From Nostoc sp. KVJ20 (lineage in GTDB: Bacteria > Cyanobacteriota > Cyanobacteriia > Cyanobacteriales > Nostocaceae): 59,678 nucleotides of DNA. The position numbers were made by a program, and so were the translations under genes. This document shows positions 8,701 to 17,939 of the stretch, one piece after another; position 1 is the first letter of the stretch; every line of letters begins with the position of its first letter. Where the stretch lies: NCBI RefSeq assembly GCF_001712795.1, contig NZ_KV757637.1, positions 1-59,678 of the forward strand. Direction: 5' to 3'. The notes beneath the pieces were generated by a model that was given only the letters and a program-made list of their open reading frames with translations, was not told the origin of the DNA and did no database searches.

Positions 8701-9126
8701 ATCTTCCTCCTATCGTGAAACAAAAATAACAAATGATCAAGCTTTGTTTTGCATAAAAAATGATGCGATAATCATCACAAAGATTTTTTATGTATGGGGA
8801 TATAGATGCAGGTTTTGTCAACGTAAAAGACAACGGGCGCACAATAACGTTCGCCTCAAGACATTAGACTTGGGCAGAATATTATTGCAGCAGCACATAT
8901 AGTGGCTGGCTTCAAGTGTCCAACGTGACAAATGCTTTGGTGGAGGCTGCTTGAAGTTTGTTGATAGCGCACTTCATAGTTCTAATATTTCACGATTTTT
9001 AGGAGAATGCAAGGACAGTTAAGCGGTTAATAGCTGTCATTTAACCATTTAATAATATATTAGTTGCTTGATAACGAATTTATATGTGTAGTTATATATG
9101 TAGGTAGTTGACATAGTGAGCAGTAT
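8701..9126. other. Intergenic region without recognised gene
   Basis: AT-rich leader of the DUF4397 gene followed by sequence without coding signal or named repeat. I see no RNA gene in it. Confidence 0.6.
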
Positions 9127-9210
9127 TTACTTCTGCACCCCAAACCGCCGCATCATCTCCTGCAATTCCACCGCCTCCCCATCCGGCGTGTACACAACCT
9201 CACCCGACAT
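9127..9210 (-). pseudogene. Short gene remnant (27 codons)
   Basis: An ATG-initiated frame encodes MSGEVVYTPDGEAVELQEM followed by MRRFGVQK and a stop. The amino-acid composition is protein-like and lies in a repeat-rich gap, suggesting the 3-prime end of a lost gene. The family is not recognised. It could also be chance. Confidence 0.3.
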
Positions 9211-9245
9211 CGCAATCACAATTCTCTATGAATTCTGAGTCTCAT

Positions 9246-9306
9246 AGCTAAAGTCCACTCAAGTGGACTAAATGATCAATTCAGTCCACTTAAGTAGACT
9301 TCAGCT
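9246..9306. repeat. Inverted repeat (24-bp arms)
   Basis: Arms 9246-9269 and 9283-9306 are complementary with three mismatches and share the core agtccact / aagtggact. They form a long hairpin with a 13-base loop. It is a palindromic intergenic repeat of the kind dispersed in Nostocales. A wider pair, cgacatcgc and gcgatgtcg, flanks it. Confidence 0.6.
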
Positions 9307-9545
9307 ATCAGCCCTGAACTTCAGTTCTGGGCGCGATGTCGGTGAGTGTGACGGTTTCACTTTAACAAAGCCTTACAAGGAGAAAGGCTTTAATTTTTCC
9401 CCAACCCTTGTAAAGAAGCTTGCTCGGTAGTTAGATTTTCAGGAACTTTACCCGTTGTCGGCTAATCTTAGTGCCAGTCCCCCATACCCAATATCGTGAT
9501 CTAAGATTGTTGGGTATTCTATAAATTGCGATCGCCACTATACGG

Positions 9546-10547
9546 ATGATTGAAGTTGAACATCTGAGTAAAATATACGGCTCTACCCCAGCGATTACTG
9601 ATGTCACTTTTAGCGTCGAGCCTGGGGAGATTTTAGGGTTGTTGGGCCCCAATGGCGCTGGAAAAACCACAACCATGCGGATTCTCGCTGGTTATTTACC
9701 GGCAACAAATGGAAATGCTCGGATTGCTGGTTATGATGTCCATGAAAATTCTCTGGCTGTACGCCAACGGATTGGTTATTTACCCGAAACACCGCCGTTG
9801 TATCCAGATATGACGGTAGAGGGATTTTTGCATTTTGTCGCCCGAATTAAGGGAGTATCAGTAGGCGATCGCCCCAACAAAGTAACAGCCGCCATCGAAC
9901 GCTGCAACCTAGAAGATAAGCGAAAGGTAATTATCCGCAAACTCTCAAAAGGATACCGCCAAAGAGTCGGAATTGCTCAAGCGATCGTCCACGATCCACC
10001 AGCAATCATTCTCGATGAACCCACCGTTGGACTCGATCCTCGACAAATAATTGAGGTGCGGAATTTAATTAAAAGCCTTGCTGGGACTCACACAATTATT
10101 CTTTCCACCCACATTCTGCCAGAAGTGAGTATGACTTGTAGCCGTGTCGCCATCATCAATCGCGGTAAAGTCGTAGCAACTAATACACCAGAAAATCTGA
10201 TGACCCAGTTGACAGGTGGTTCTGGGTATGAATTGGAAATAGAAGGAGAAGCAGCCCTAGCGAAACAGGTATTGCAAAAAGTCGCGGGTGTGAGTCTGAT
10301 AGAATCAATTCCGACAGCCGGTCATCAACCCCAGGCAAATCGCGCTTACCTGCGGGTAATATCGCAACCGGGAAAAGAACCAGGAAAGGATATTGTCACA
10401 ACATTAGTGCGTGCAGGATTTGGTTTACATGAACTGCGGCGAGTAAACGCTACCTTAGAAGACGTATTCTTGCAACTGACCACAGAAGAAAAGAATTTCG
10501 AGACTGAGGTAGACTTAGCAGCAGATAAAGAAGGAGAGGCAGCGTAA
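9546..10547 (+). CDS. ABC transporter ATP-binding protein, GldA-like
   Basis: ATPase subunit of an ABC-2-type exporter, 333 residues. Walker A is GPNGAGKTTT (about residue 35), the signature LSKGYRQR is near residue 137, Walker B is IILDEPTVGLDP (about 156), and the H-loop His lies in STHILPE. The C-terminal 90 residues form an accessory domain common in the GldA/CcmA/DrrA group. The stop codon is followed immediately by the permease ATG, so the two are translationally linked. With the downstream GldF- and GldG-like genes it makes a complete exporter. The substrate cannot be read from sequence. Confidence 0.85.
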   Translation: MIEVEHLSKIYGSTPAITDVTFSVEPGEILGLLGPNGAGKTTTMRILAGYLPATNGNARIAGYDVHENSLAVRQRIGYLPETPPLYPDMTVEGFLHFVARIKGVSVGDRPNKVTAAIERCNLEDKRKVIIRKLSKGYRQRVGIAQAIVHDPPAIILDEPTVGLDPRQIIEVRNLIKSLAGTHTIILSTHILPEVSMTCSRVAIINRGKVVATNTPENLMTQLTGGSGYELEIEGEAALAKQVLQKVAGVSLIESIPTAGHQPQANRAYLRVISQPGKEPGKDIVTTLVRAGFGLHELRRVNATLEDVFLQLTTEEKNFETEVDLAADKEGEAA

Positions 10548-11360
10548 ATGGGTGTAGTACTGAGTAATATCATTGCCATTTATCGCCGGGAGTTGCAGAG
10601 TTATTTTGTATCGCCATTAGCTTATGCGATCGCAGGCATATTTTGGTTTCTCGCGGGGTTATTCTTCGTGATGATTTTGCTAGGGCCAGACGGCATTTTG
10701 CTAGGAGTTGCGGCAATAGATGCACAAGGGCAACAACTGGGAGTACCAGTACCGCCGATAGATGTCCCTTACGAATTTGTCCGAGCATTTTTAGATCGTA
10801 TGGGGTGGCTATTGTTGTTTATCCTGCCAATACTGTCAATGGGACTCTATGCCGAAGAACGAAAGCGGGGTACTTTAGAACTGTTAGCCACCTCACCAAT
10901 CACCAATTGGGCGGTAGCGGTAGGTAAATTATTAGGCGTGCTAACATTTTTTACCACGATGGTTTTACCCATGCTAGTGTTTGAAGCGATCGCTATTAGT
11001 GCCTCAAATCCACCAATGGCGCCTTCAATTCCCTTACTGGGCCATTTTGGATTAATCTTGCTAGCAGCAGCAATTTTATCTGTAGGAATGTTTATTTCCT
11101 CATTAACAGACAGCACAATTCTGTCTGCCGTTCTTACCTTTGCAGTAATTTTATTATTGTTATTGATTGATTTAATCGGCAAAATTGTCCCTGGCCCCAT
11201 CGGCGAAGCTTTAGGTTATCTATCTTTGCTGAAACATTACAACACATTAATCCAAGGCATTTTTGATACCAGCACCTTCATTTTATTCGGCAGTTATATT
11301 TTTTTGGGCATCTTTCTCACCGCTCAATCAATTGATGCACTGCGCTTTCAAAGGCAATAG
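10548..11360 (+). CDS. ABC-2 type permease, GldF-like
   Basis: A 270-residue membrane protein with about six hydrophobic helices: residues 20-45, 85-105, 130-155, 160-185, 190-215 and 240-262. The cytoplasmic motif YAEERKRGTLELL after helix 2 is typical of ABC-2 permeases of the GldF/NosY group. It begins directly after the ATPase stop. It would form the membrane channel for the ATPase and associates with the GldG-like protein downstream. Confidence 0.82.
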   Translation: MGVVLSNIIAIYRRELQSYFVSPLAYAIAGIFWFLAGLFFVMILLGPDGILLGVAAIDAQGQQLGVPVPPIDVPYEFVRAFLDRMGWLLLFILPILSMGLYAEERKRGTLELLATSPITNWAVAVGKLLGVLTFFTTMVLPMLVFEAIAISASNPPMAPSIPLLGHFGLILLAAAILSVGMFISSLTDSTILSAVLTFAVILLLLLIDLIGKIVPGPIGEALGYLSLLKHYNTLIQGIFDTSTFILFGSYIFLGIFLTAQSIDALRFQRQ

Positions 11361-11362
11361 TC

Positions 11363-11411
11363 ATTTGTCATTGGTCATTGGTCATTGGTCATTTGTCATT
11401 TGTCATTTGTT
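11363..11411 (+). repeat. Tandem gtcattt/gtcattg heptamers (left flank of broken gene)
   Basis: About seven units directly after the permease. Together with the reverse-complement array at 11862-11925 it brackets the four-helix-bundle pseudogene as a pair of inverted arrays. Confidence 0.8.
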
Positions 11412-11777
11412 ATCTGGTACATTGCCAATTGAGTTTAGGTAGGAGTTTAATTTTGGTGCTAGTTCGTTAATGATTGTTTTGATTGCATTTATCTGTTCGG
11501 TAGTTAAAAGGTTACGAGTGTAAGCTCGTCTTAACCAATGTTGAGTTTCATTGAGAGAGCCTCTTGCTATTTTTATGAAACGTCTATTTTCTTGAAAACT
11601 ACCTCTTCCTACACCTTCTGCTATATTCGCACCGATACTATCTGCCGAACGTACAATCTGTTTACCAATCGTATCTTTTGCAAAAAAATTCCATCCTTCA
11701 ACAATTTTCCAAATGTCATCAGCTAATTGTTCTGATAATTGATAAACCTGTAATTATTGGAAACGCTTTGTTGCCAT
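11403..11777 (-). pseudogene. Four-helix-bundle (S23/IVS-type) protein with a premature stop
   Basis: The minus-strand frame begins MATKRFQ, then has TAA at codon 8, then continues open for 116 codons (LQVYQLSEQLADDIWKIV…SADSIGANIAEG…) to a TGA in the neighbouring repeat. The conserved core, with IGANIAEG and an R-rich helix, is that of the 23S-rRNA-intervening-sequence/four-helix-bundle family (about 120 residues). No ATG or good start lies soon after the stop, so the gene is probably dead by a nonsense mutation. It is antisense to, and inside, the ABC exporter operon. Function of the family is unknown. Confidence 0.8.
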
Positions 11778-11861
11778 TTATTCAGTTATCTTGCTTACTT
11801 TACTTATTTTTAGTCACTCAATTCTCATCCATATATTTTTACTTGTCACCATTTTTAGAGA

Positions 11862-11925
11862 AATGACCAATGACCAACAAGCAATGACCAACGACCAACG
11901 ACCAATGACAAATGACAAATGACAA
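11862..11925 (-). repeat. Tandem heptamers in reverse orientation (right flank of broken gene)
   Basis: Units such as caatgac and caaatgac repeated up to the GldG-like start. The apparent start codon at 11919 lies within this repeat, so the ATG at 11931 is preferred for the next gene. Confidence 0.8.
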
Positions 11926-11930
11926 ATAAT

Positions 11931-13607
11931 ATGAAAATAGTTGCAAAAAATAAACTGTGGAAATATTTATTTTGGTTAGGCCCATTCCTAATTACTGTCG
12001 GCTTAACAGTTGGATTAGTCTCTGAACAGTGGGGACTAATTCCATTAATATTTTTAATTACGGGAATTGTGATTAGTGGGTTGGGGATAATATGGCAAAG
12101 CTACCAGAATAACTGGTGGAAGCGTCGTTCTACCCAAGCTGGAACTAATGCCCTAGTGGCAACTTTAGCAGTATTGGCAATATTGGGATTGATTAACTTT
12201 TTGGGAACTCGCTACCACTTGCGGGCAGACTTAACAGAAGCTCAATTATTTACCCTTGCGCCCCAGTCACGGGAATTAGTAAGTGCATTACCAGAGCCGG
12301 TTAAAGTGTGGGTGTTTGATATTAACCAGAATCCCCAAGACCAAGAATTGCTAGAAAATTATCAACGACAAAGCTCAAAATTTAAATATGAGTATATTGA
12401 CCCCCAAACAAGACCAGGACTTGCAGAAAAGTTTGGCGTCAAAGATTATGGGGAAGTTTATTTAGAATCTGGCGATAAACGGCAATTAGTGCAAACAGTT
12501 AATCAAAATGAGCGTCTGTCAGAAATCAGATTAACTAGTCGCCTACAACAACTAACAAGTTCAACCACAGCCAAAGTTTACTTACTCCAAGGTCATGGCG
12601 AACGCCAACTTTCGGCTGGTAAAGATGCAATATCACAAGCAGTTCAGGGATTAGGCGACAAAAACTTTACAACATCTCCGCTGAATCTAGCAGAAACCTC
12701 CAAAGTTCCTCAAGATGCCTCTGTCGTCATAGTAGCTGGCCCTAAGCGAGGGCTGTTTGAGGGCGAAGTCAAAGCCTTACAAGAATATCTGAATCGTGGC
12801 GGAAACTTACTGTTGATGATTGATCCTAATACCGATCCCAAACTTAACAGCTTGCTACAAGAGTGGGGTGTTCGTTTAGATAATCGTTTAGCAGTCGATG
12901 TTTCAGGTGAAAGCGTCATAGGACTTGGCCCTGCCACCCCCTTAGTTACAGAATACGGACAACATCCAATTACCAAAGATTTCGGTAACGGTAATTCTTT
13001 TTATCCAGTTGCACGACCACTAGAAATTACCTCTGTACCCGGTGTTGAGGCTACTCCTCTGCTGCGAACCAAACCCTATCCCAGCAGTTGGGCAGAAAGC
13101 GACCTCCAAAGCGAAAAATTGGAGTTTAATGCAGATAAAGACCTCCAAGGGCCTCTTACCTTGGGTGTTGCCTTAACAAGAAAACAAGCAGCTAAATCTG
13201 CTACCACTCCCCAAACTTCACCAACACCTTCACCCCTACCATCACCAACCACCCAAGCTCAAACTCCCCCCACTCCCCCTGCCTCCCCTACTCCCCCTGC
13301 TCCTGCTCCTTCCCCCACACCCTCATCTCAAACAGCTACCGAGTCACGGTTAGTGGTTTTAGGAAATTCTAACTTCGCCACTGATGGCTTGTTTCAACAG
13401 CAACTAAATGGAGATGTATTTCTCAACTCAGTTACTTGGCTGAGTCAACAGGATCAGCAACCCCTTTCCATTCGCCCCAAAGAACCGAAAAACCGTCGAA
13501 TAACCCTGACTACTACCCAAGGCAATCTTTTAATAGTGTCGTCTTTATTGGTTTTACCCTTAATTGGGTTTGCGATCGCAGTTACTCTCTGGTGGAAACG
13601 ACGGTAA
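11931..13607 (+). CDS. GldG-like ABC exporter auxiliary protein
   Basis: About 558 residues from the ATG at 11931. Two N-terminal membrane segments (about 10-50) and a third (about 72-92) are followed by a periplasmic GldG/IFT52-like domain (about 100-420; YLLQGHGER, GGNLLLMIDP). A Pro/Thr/Ser-rich linker of about 45 residues comes next, and then a C-terminal membrane helix (about 530-552). GldG proteins pair with GldA/GldF; in Flavobacterium the complex is needed for gliding, and in cyanobacteria the cargo is not settled. The proline-rich linker looks like expanded low-complexity sequence. It is separated from the permease by a broken antisense gene and repeats. Confidence 0.8.
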   Translation: MKIVAKNKLWKYLFWLGPFLITVGLTVGLVSEQWGLIPLIFLITGIVISGLGIIWQSYQNNWWKRRSTQAGTNALVATLAVLAILGLINFLGTRYHLRADLTEAQLFTLAPQSRELVSALPEPVKVWVFDINQNPQDQELLENYQRQSSKFKYEYIDPQTRPGLAEKFGVKDYGEVYLESGDKRQLVQTVNQNERLSEIRLTSRLQQLTSSTTAKVYLLQGHGERQLSAGKDAISQAVQGLGDKNFTTSPLNLAETSKVPQDASVVIVAGPKRGLFEGEVKALQEYLNRGGNLLLMIDPNTDPKLNSLLQEWGVRLDNRLAVDVSGESVIGLGPATPLVTEYGQHPITKDFGNGNSFYPVARPLEITSVPGVEATPLLRTKPYPSSWAESDLQSEKLEFNADKDLQGPLTLGVALTRKQAAKSATTPQTSPTPSPLPSPTTQAQTPPTPPASPTPPAPAPSPTPSSQTATESRLVVLGNSNFATDGLFQQQLNGDVFLNSVTWLSQQDQQPLSIRPKEPKNRRITLTTTQGNLLIVSSLLVLPLIGFAIAVTLWWKRR

Positions 13608-13705
13608 AAAGTGAGTTAGGAGTTAGGAGTTAGGAGTTATAAATATTAACTCCTCACCAATAACAAATGACAAATGACCAATGACCAATGACAAATGACC
13701 AAAAA

Positions 13706-14347
13706 ATGAAATTGCCGCGAACGACTTTAATTTTGATACTGCTAGCGCTAGGTTTAGGTGGTTTTGTCTACTTCTATGAAATTCGGGGCGCAACTGTGCG
13801 AGAAGAAGCAAAGGAGCAAAAGCAGAAAATTTTCTCTTTTGCAGAAGATGATGTACAGTCCTTAACGGTCAAGACAAAAAAACTCACCTTGAATCTGGAA
13901 CGTAGCCCTGAATCAAGTAACCCCAAGTGGTTAATCAAATCTCCGATATCGGAACCAGCAAATGACGCTATTGTTTCTTATTTAATGGATTTGCTGGTCA
14001 AAGGTAATAGCGATGCCTACGGCGGTAAACTACGCACTTTATCAACTCCAGCAAAAGAGCTTGGACAATTTGCCTTAGATCAACCCCAAGCAACTATCAA
14101 TATCACCCTGAAAAACCGACAAAGCCATCAATTAATTTTAGGAAAATCTAACTTTAACGGTCGTTTCTTATATGCTCACACTGACCCAGCTACAAAACCC
14201 GATGGAAATATAAATGTACTATTGGTATCTACAGATTTTGCAAATGCCGTGAATCGGGAATTATCAGAGTGGAAGCAACCTGTAGATAATAGTCAGAAAC
14301 TACCTGGACTCAGCACCCCTTTACCAACTCCGACCAATGGTAAATGA
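13706..14347 (+). CDS. DUF4340 domain protein of the exporter operon
   Basis: About 213 residues from the ATG at 13706 (MKLPRTTLILILL); the codon at 13688 lies in heptamer repeat DNA and is disfavoured. It has one N-terminal membrane anchor, followed by a periplasmic DUF4340 domain with the typical WLIKSPISEPAND and LILGKSNFNGRFLY stretches. DUF4340 genes commonly follow GldG-like genes, and the protein probably works at the periplasmic face of the exporter. The exact role is unknown. Confidence 0.75.
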   Translation: MKLPRTTLILILLALGLGGFVYFYEIRGATVREEAKEQKQKIFSFAEDDVQSLTVKTKKLTLNLERSPESSNPKWLIKSPISEPANDAIVSYLMDLLVKGNSDAYGGKLRTLSTPAKELGQFALDQPQATINITLKNRQSHQLILGKSNFNGRFLYAHTDPATKPDGNINVLLVSTDFANAVNRELSEWKQPVDNSQKLPGLSTPLPTPTNGK

Positions 14348-14480
14348 GCAATTACGCTTTCTGTGGTATGTTTCGGTAACGCCCAGTCAACTTAGAGCCA
14401 AGGCGAATAGAATTGGAGGTTTATAGCCGTCTTTTTAACGTCAAGTTGACTTCAAATCTCACTAGTTTTTCTAAGTTACT

Positions 14481-15335
14481 ATGACAAATCCGACAGCAAC
14501 ACTGCTAATTTCCTGCCCCGATCAACGGGGATTGGTGGCGAAATTTGCCAATTTCATCTACTCTAACGGTGGTAATATTATCCATGCAGATCAGCATACA
14601 GACTTTGCCGCTGGGTTATTCCTCACGCGCATTGAATGGCAGTTAGATGGGTTCAATTTACCGCAAGAATTTATTGCCCCTGCTTTTAATGCGATCGCCC
14701 AACCTTTAGGTGCTAAGTGGGAAATACGTTTTTCTGATACAGTACCACGCATAGCTATCTGGGTAAGTCGGCAAGACCATTGTCTATTTGACTTAATTTG
14801 GCGACAACGTGCCAAAGAATTTATTGGTGAAATTCCTTTAATTATTAGTAACCATAGTAATCTCAAGATAGTTGCAGAGCAATTTAATATTGACTTTAAA
14901 CACATTCCTATTACTAAAGACAATAAATCAGAACAAGAAGCCCAACAACTAGAATTACTACGCCAGTACAAAATAGATTTAGTTGTATTGGCGAAATATA
15001 TGCAGATTGTTAGTGCAGATTTTATTAGTCAATTTCCACAAATTATTAATATACATCATTCATTTTTACCAGCATTTATCGGAGCAAATCCTTATCACCG
15101 AGCTTTTGAACGGGGGGTAAAAATTATTGGCGCAACGGCTCATTATGCCACTGCTGATTTAGATGCAGGCCCAATTATTGAACAAGATGTGGTGCGAGTC
15201 AGTCACCGTGATGAGGTTGATGATTTGGTGAGAAAAGGCAAAGATTTGGAGAGAGTTGTATTAGCAAGAGCGGTGCGATCGCACTTACAAAACCGTGTAT
15301 TAGTATATGGGAATAGAACAGTAGTATTTGAGTGA
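14481..15335 (+). CDS. purU: Formyltetrahydrofolate deformylase
   Basis: Hydrolyses 10-formyl-THF to formate and THF, balancing one-carbon pools and supplying formate for purine synthesis. The 284 residues comprise an N-terminal ACT domain (about 1-80; LLISCPDQRGLVAKFANF) and a C-terminal formyltransferase-fold domain (about 85-284). Catalytic residues are visible: Asn-His-His in INIHHSFLPAF and Asp in TADLDAGPIIEQD. Length and domain order are canonical. The gene is monocistronic. Confidence 0.93.
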   Translation: MTNPTATLLISCPDQRGLVAKFANFIYSNGGNIIHADQHTDFAAGLFLTRIEWQLDGFNLPQEFIAPAFNAIAQPLGAKWEIRFSDTVPRIAIWVSRQDHCLFDLIWRQRAKEFIGEIPLIISNHSNLKIVAEQFNIDFKHIPITKDNKSEQEAQQLELLRQYKIDLVVLAKYMQIVSADFISQFPQIINIHHSFLPAFIGANPYHRAFERGVKIIGATAHYATADLDAGPIIEQDVVRVSHRDEVDDLVRKGKDLERVVLARAVRSHLQNRVLVYGNRTVVFE

Positions 15336-15451
15336 TTTTATATGCGAATGAATGTAATTTTACGAGAGATGAGTATAAAAATATTAAGAGTTATCGCTGG
15401 GTTTGCGAAAGCGAAGTTAAATAGTTAATAGCCTGACAGTATGAAGATATT

Positions 15452-16297
15452 ATGATCCGTGACAACTTCATCGTCCGCAAAATGAACAGGTCGGAAATTG
15501 ATTTGGCGATTACTTGGGCAGCAAGCGAAGGTTGGAATCCAGGAAAGTATGATGCTGAATCTTTTTATCAAACTGACAACAATGGTTTTTTCTTGGGCGA
15601 GTTGAATGGTGAGCCAGTGGGGTGTATTTCTGCTGTTGCTTACGATCAAAACTTCGGCTTTCTCGGTTTTTACATTGTGAAACCCCAGTTTCGTGGGCAG
15701 GGGTTGGGTATGAAAATTTGGAAGACTGCAATGGACTATCTAGGTGCTGACCGTAACATCGGCTTAGATGGTGTAGTAGCTCAACAAGATAACTACAAAA
15801 AGTCTGGTTTCCAAATCGCTTATAAGAATATTCGTTATCAAGGGGTGGGTGGCGGTGTTATGCCTGCTGGTATCATCGAACTGAAAACTGTGCCTTTTGA
15901 AGATTTGGTGGCTTATGATTGCCAAATTTTTCCTTCTAAGCGTCCACAATTTCTGCGGCATTGGATTGAACAGCCAGAAAGTACTGCTTTCGGGTTTCTA
16001 AAAAATGGATATCTTGTTGGTTACGGAGTTATCCGGTCTGCTCATACAGGTTTTCGGATTGGGCCACTGTTTGCTAATGACGAACAGATTGCTGAAGCAT
16101 TATTTCAAGCCTTGCTTGCAGAAAATCCTCATGCTCCAGTATTTTTTGATGTGCCAGATGCAAATGTACAAGCTATTAACCTAGTTCAACGTTGCCAATT
16201 GCAGACAGTCTTTGAAACGGCTCGGATGTACACTAAAGAAATTCCTAATTTACCTATTAATCGCGTTTTTGCTGTGACAAGTTTGGAACTAGGTTAG
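15452..16297 (+). CDS. GNAT family acetyltransferase with C-terminal YitH-like domain
   Basis: A 281-residue protein. The N-terminal GNAT fold (about 1-140) has the acetyl-CoA pyrophosphate loop in KPQFRGQGLGMKIW (about residue 72). The C-terminal half (about 150-281; FRIGPLFANDEQIAEAL, PVFFDVPDANVQAI) matches the second domain found in YitH-type acetyltransferases. The substrate is unknown. Confidence 0.82.
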   Translation: MIRDNFIVRKMNRSEIDLAITWAASEGWNPGKYDAESFYQTDNNGFFLGELNGEPVGCISAVAYDQNFGFLGFYIVKPQFRGQGLGMKIWKTAMDYLGADRNIGLDGVVAQQDNYKKSGFQIAYKNIRYQGVGGGVMPAGIIELKTVPFEDLVAYDCQIFPSKRPQFLRHWIEQPESTAFGFLKNGYLVGYGVIRSAHTGFRIGPLFANDEQIAEALFQALLAENPHAPVFFDVPDANVQAINLVQRCQLQTVFETARMYTKEIPNLPINRVFAVTSLELG

Positions 16298-16455
16298 AAA
16301 CTGACAAACAATGAATGTGTTTAGACACTTAGTATACAATTTTACTGTAAGCGCGTGAGTTTTTCTATGAGTCTATGATAATAGAACAGTAGTATTTTGT
16401 ACCTTACGTTGGCGTACCCTCTCGTAGAGAAGTTTAAATCTGCTGTATATACAAA

Positions 16456-16482
16456 CAAAGTCCGCGTAGGCAGACTTTAAAA
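16456..16482. terminator. Hairpin between convergent genes
   Basis: aaagtc and gacttt pair around a short loop between the GNAT gene and the convergent membrane-protein gene. The surrounding sequence is a dispersed cyanobacterial repeat, so a terminator role is only possible. Confidence 0.3.
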
Positions 16483-16511
16483 TAGTTATTTCAAGAATTG
16501 CCGTTGCTGTT

Positions 16512-17798
16512 TTACTTAGCTGAAACTAACTCTGTCTCATCTTTCGATTTATCTCTGATTTTAAAGTAGTAATAAAGATTACCAACAGTTAAGTCTGATG
16601 CCTGTTGCAAATTAGATGTAACTAAAGTTTTATAACCAGTAATTCCAGCTTGTTCACTAATATAAAATTCGTACTCTCGACGTAGTTCAGGCTCGAATAA
16701 AAATAACAACTGGTCACGAAGTGAATAGAAATGGGATTTTTCGGTTAAATTTTCATATACTAATTGTTCTGGCGGTTCTACTAAATTGATTGTGGAGTAG
16801 TGAGTATCTGTACTATTAAAATCAGCGCTACTTAAAAGTTTTAAATCTGATGAAGGAAGCGAGCGCATCCAATCCACATGATTTTGCCACGAATCCAATA
16901 CCGCTAAATCATGATTTTTAATGCGGACAATTTCGGGAAAGAGAAAATCAAGCTCATCATGTGATTCGCAGCGATTAATCACAGTGAGAGCATCTTCACA
17001 GATTTTATCTTGGAGTAGGATAAGGCGATCGCTGACTGCTGAAACTTCATTTTGCACTTGATAAGTTGCAACAATCGCCTGTTCAATTGCCCAAGCGCAT
17101 TCAAGTCTGCGTAATTGACCAGCTGCACAGGTTTCTTCCAGTAAATGGGGATTGCTGTAATCTGCTAAAGCCGTAAACAACATTCCCCTAACGCCATCAA
17201 TCTCAGCGTTTCTTCGGCTGAAATCTTGCAATTGCATCGCTGAACGGAAGCGGTTCATCGCCTGAATAAACACTCCATACGCTCTCACTAAAGCTGTGCG
17301 ATGTTGTTCAAATTTGATATCTTGGGCTACTTGCTCGATTATTTGTCTAATTTCTACTCCTTGGTCTTTTAAGGCTTGTTTCAAGTCAATAAAGCCGTTT
17401 TTAACTTCCAGCCTCATTTGTTCTACTTCTTTTCTTAATTTCAGTGTTTGGTGTAGGTTCACTGCTGTCAACGCTACACCTGCTATGGTTCCCACACCAA
17501 TCAAGGCTGTAGTTGCTTGCAGCACACCCAAGCTAGTTTGTATAGTTTGCAAGCCATTTAATACAGCTGTAAAGCCTTGCTGAGTTTGATACATCTGCGC
17601 CCCACTGATAAGGAAATTTGAAGCTGCTATCAGTGGAGATAAAGGGCTGTTGTTGACAGTAGCACCAATAGCATGACCTACAAACTGTCCGGTAACTGTA
17701 TCTCTAGCCATGCTTAAAGGTACTCCATTGCTCAAGACTTGTAGATATTTCCCAGCATCAATACCAGTTTGAATTGCAGGCGCAAATTGGAACAGCAT
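16512..17798 (-). CDS. Membrane-helix/coiled-coil protein divergent from TerB-dynamin
   Basis: A 428-residue protein I do not recognise. No signal peptide. A hydrophobic helix rich in Ala, Gly and Thr (about 93-114; ALIGVGTIAGVALTAV) is followed at once by an amphipathic coiled coil (about 115-165; LKLRKEVEQMRLEVKNGF). The rest is helical and charged, with no catalytic motif seen. One long hydrophobic hairpin between helices recalls membrane-inserting helical proteins, but no homology is claimed. It is divergent from the dynamin gene, the two starts being 141 bases apart, so they may share a control region and work together at a membrane. Confidence 0.6.
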   Translation of the reverse strand: MLFQFAPAIQTGIDAGKYLQVLSNGVPLSMARDTVTGQFVGHAIGATVNNSPLSPLIAASNFLISGAQMYQTQQGFTAVLNGLQTIQTSLGVLQATTALIGVGTIAGVALTAVNLHQTLKLRKEVEQMRLEVKNGFIDLKQALKDQGVEIRQIIEQVAQDIKFEQHRTALVRAYGVFIQAMNRFRSAMQLQDFSRRNAEIDGVRGMLFTALADYSNPHLLEETCAAGQLRRLECAWAIEQAIVATYQVQNEVSAVSDRLILLQDKICEDALTVINRCESHDELDFLFPEIVRIKNHDLAVLDSWQNHVDWMRSLPSSDLKLLSSADFNSTDTHYSTINLVEPPEQLVYENLTEKSHFYSLRDQLLFLFEPELRREYEFYISEQAGITGYKTLVTSNLQQASDLTVGNLYYYFKIRDKSKDETELVSAK

Positions 17799-17939
17799 AT
17801 TTTTAGGTTGCTAAAAGCTAATTTTCTTGAGCCTAACTGGTATAAAAAAGTAAAGATAACCGTATTTATTCGGTATATTAATTAATTTTGTCTAAATCTG
17901 GGAATACTAAGTCTGAAAACTTATCGCCTTACATAGTTT

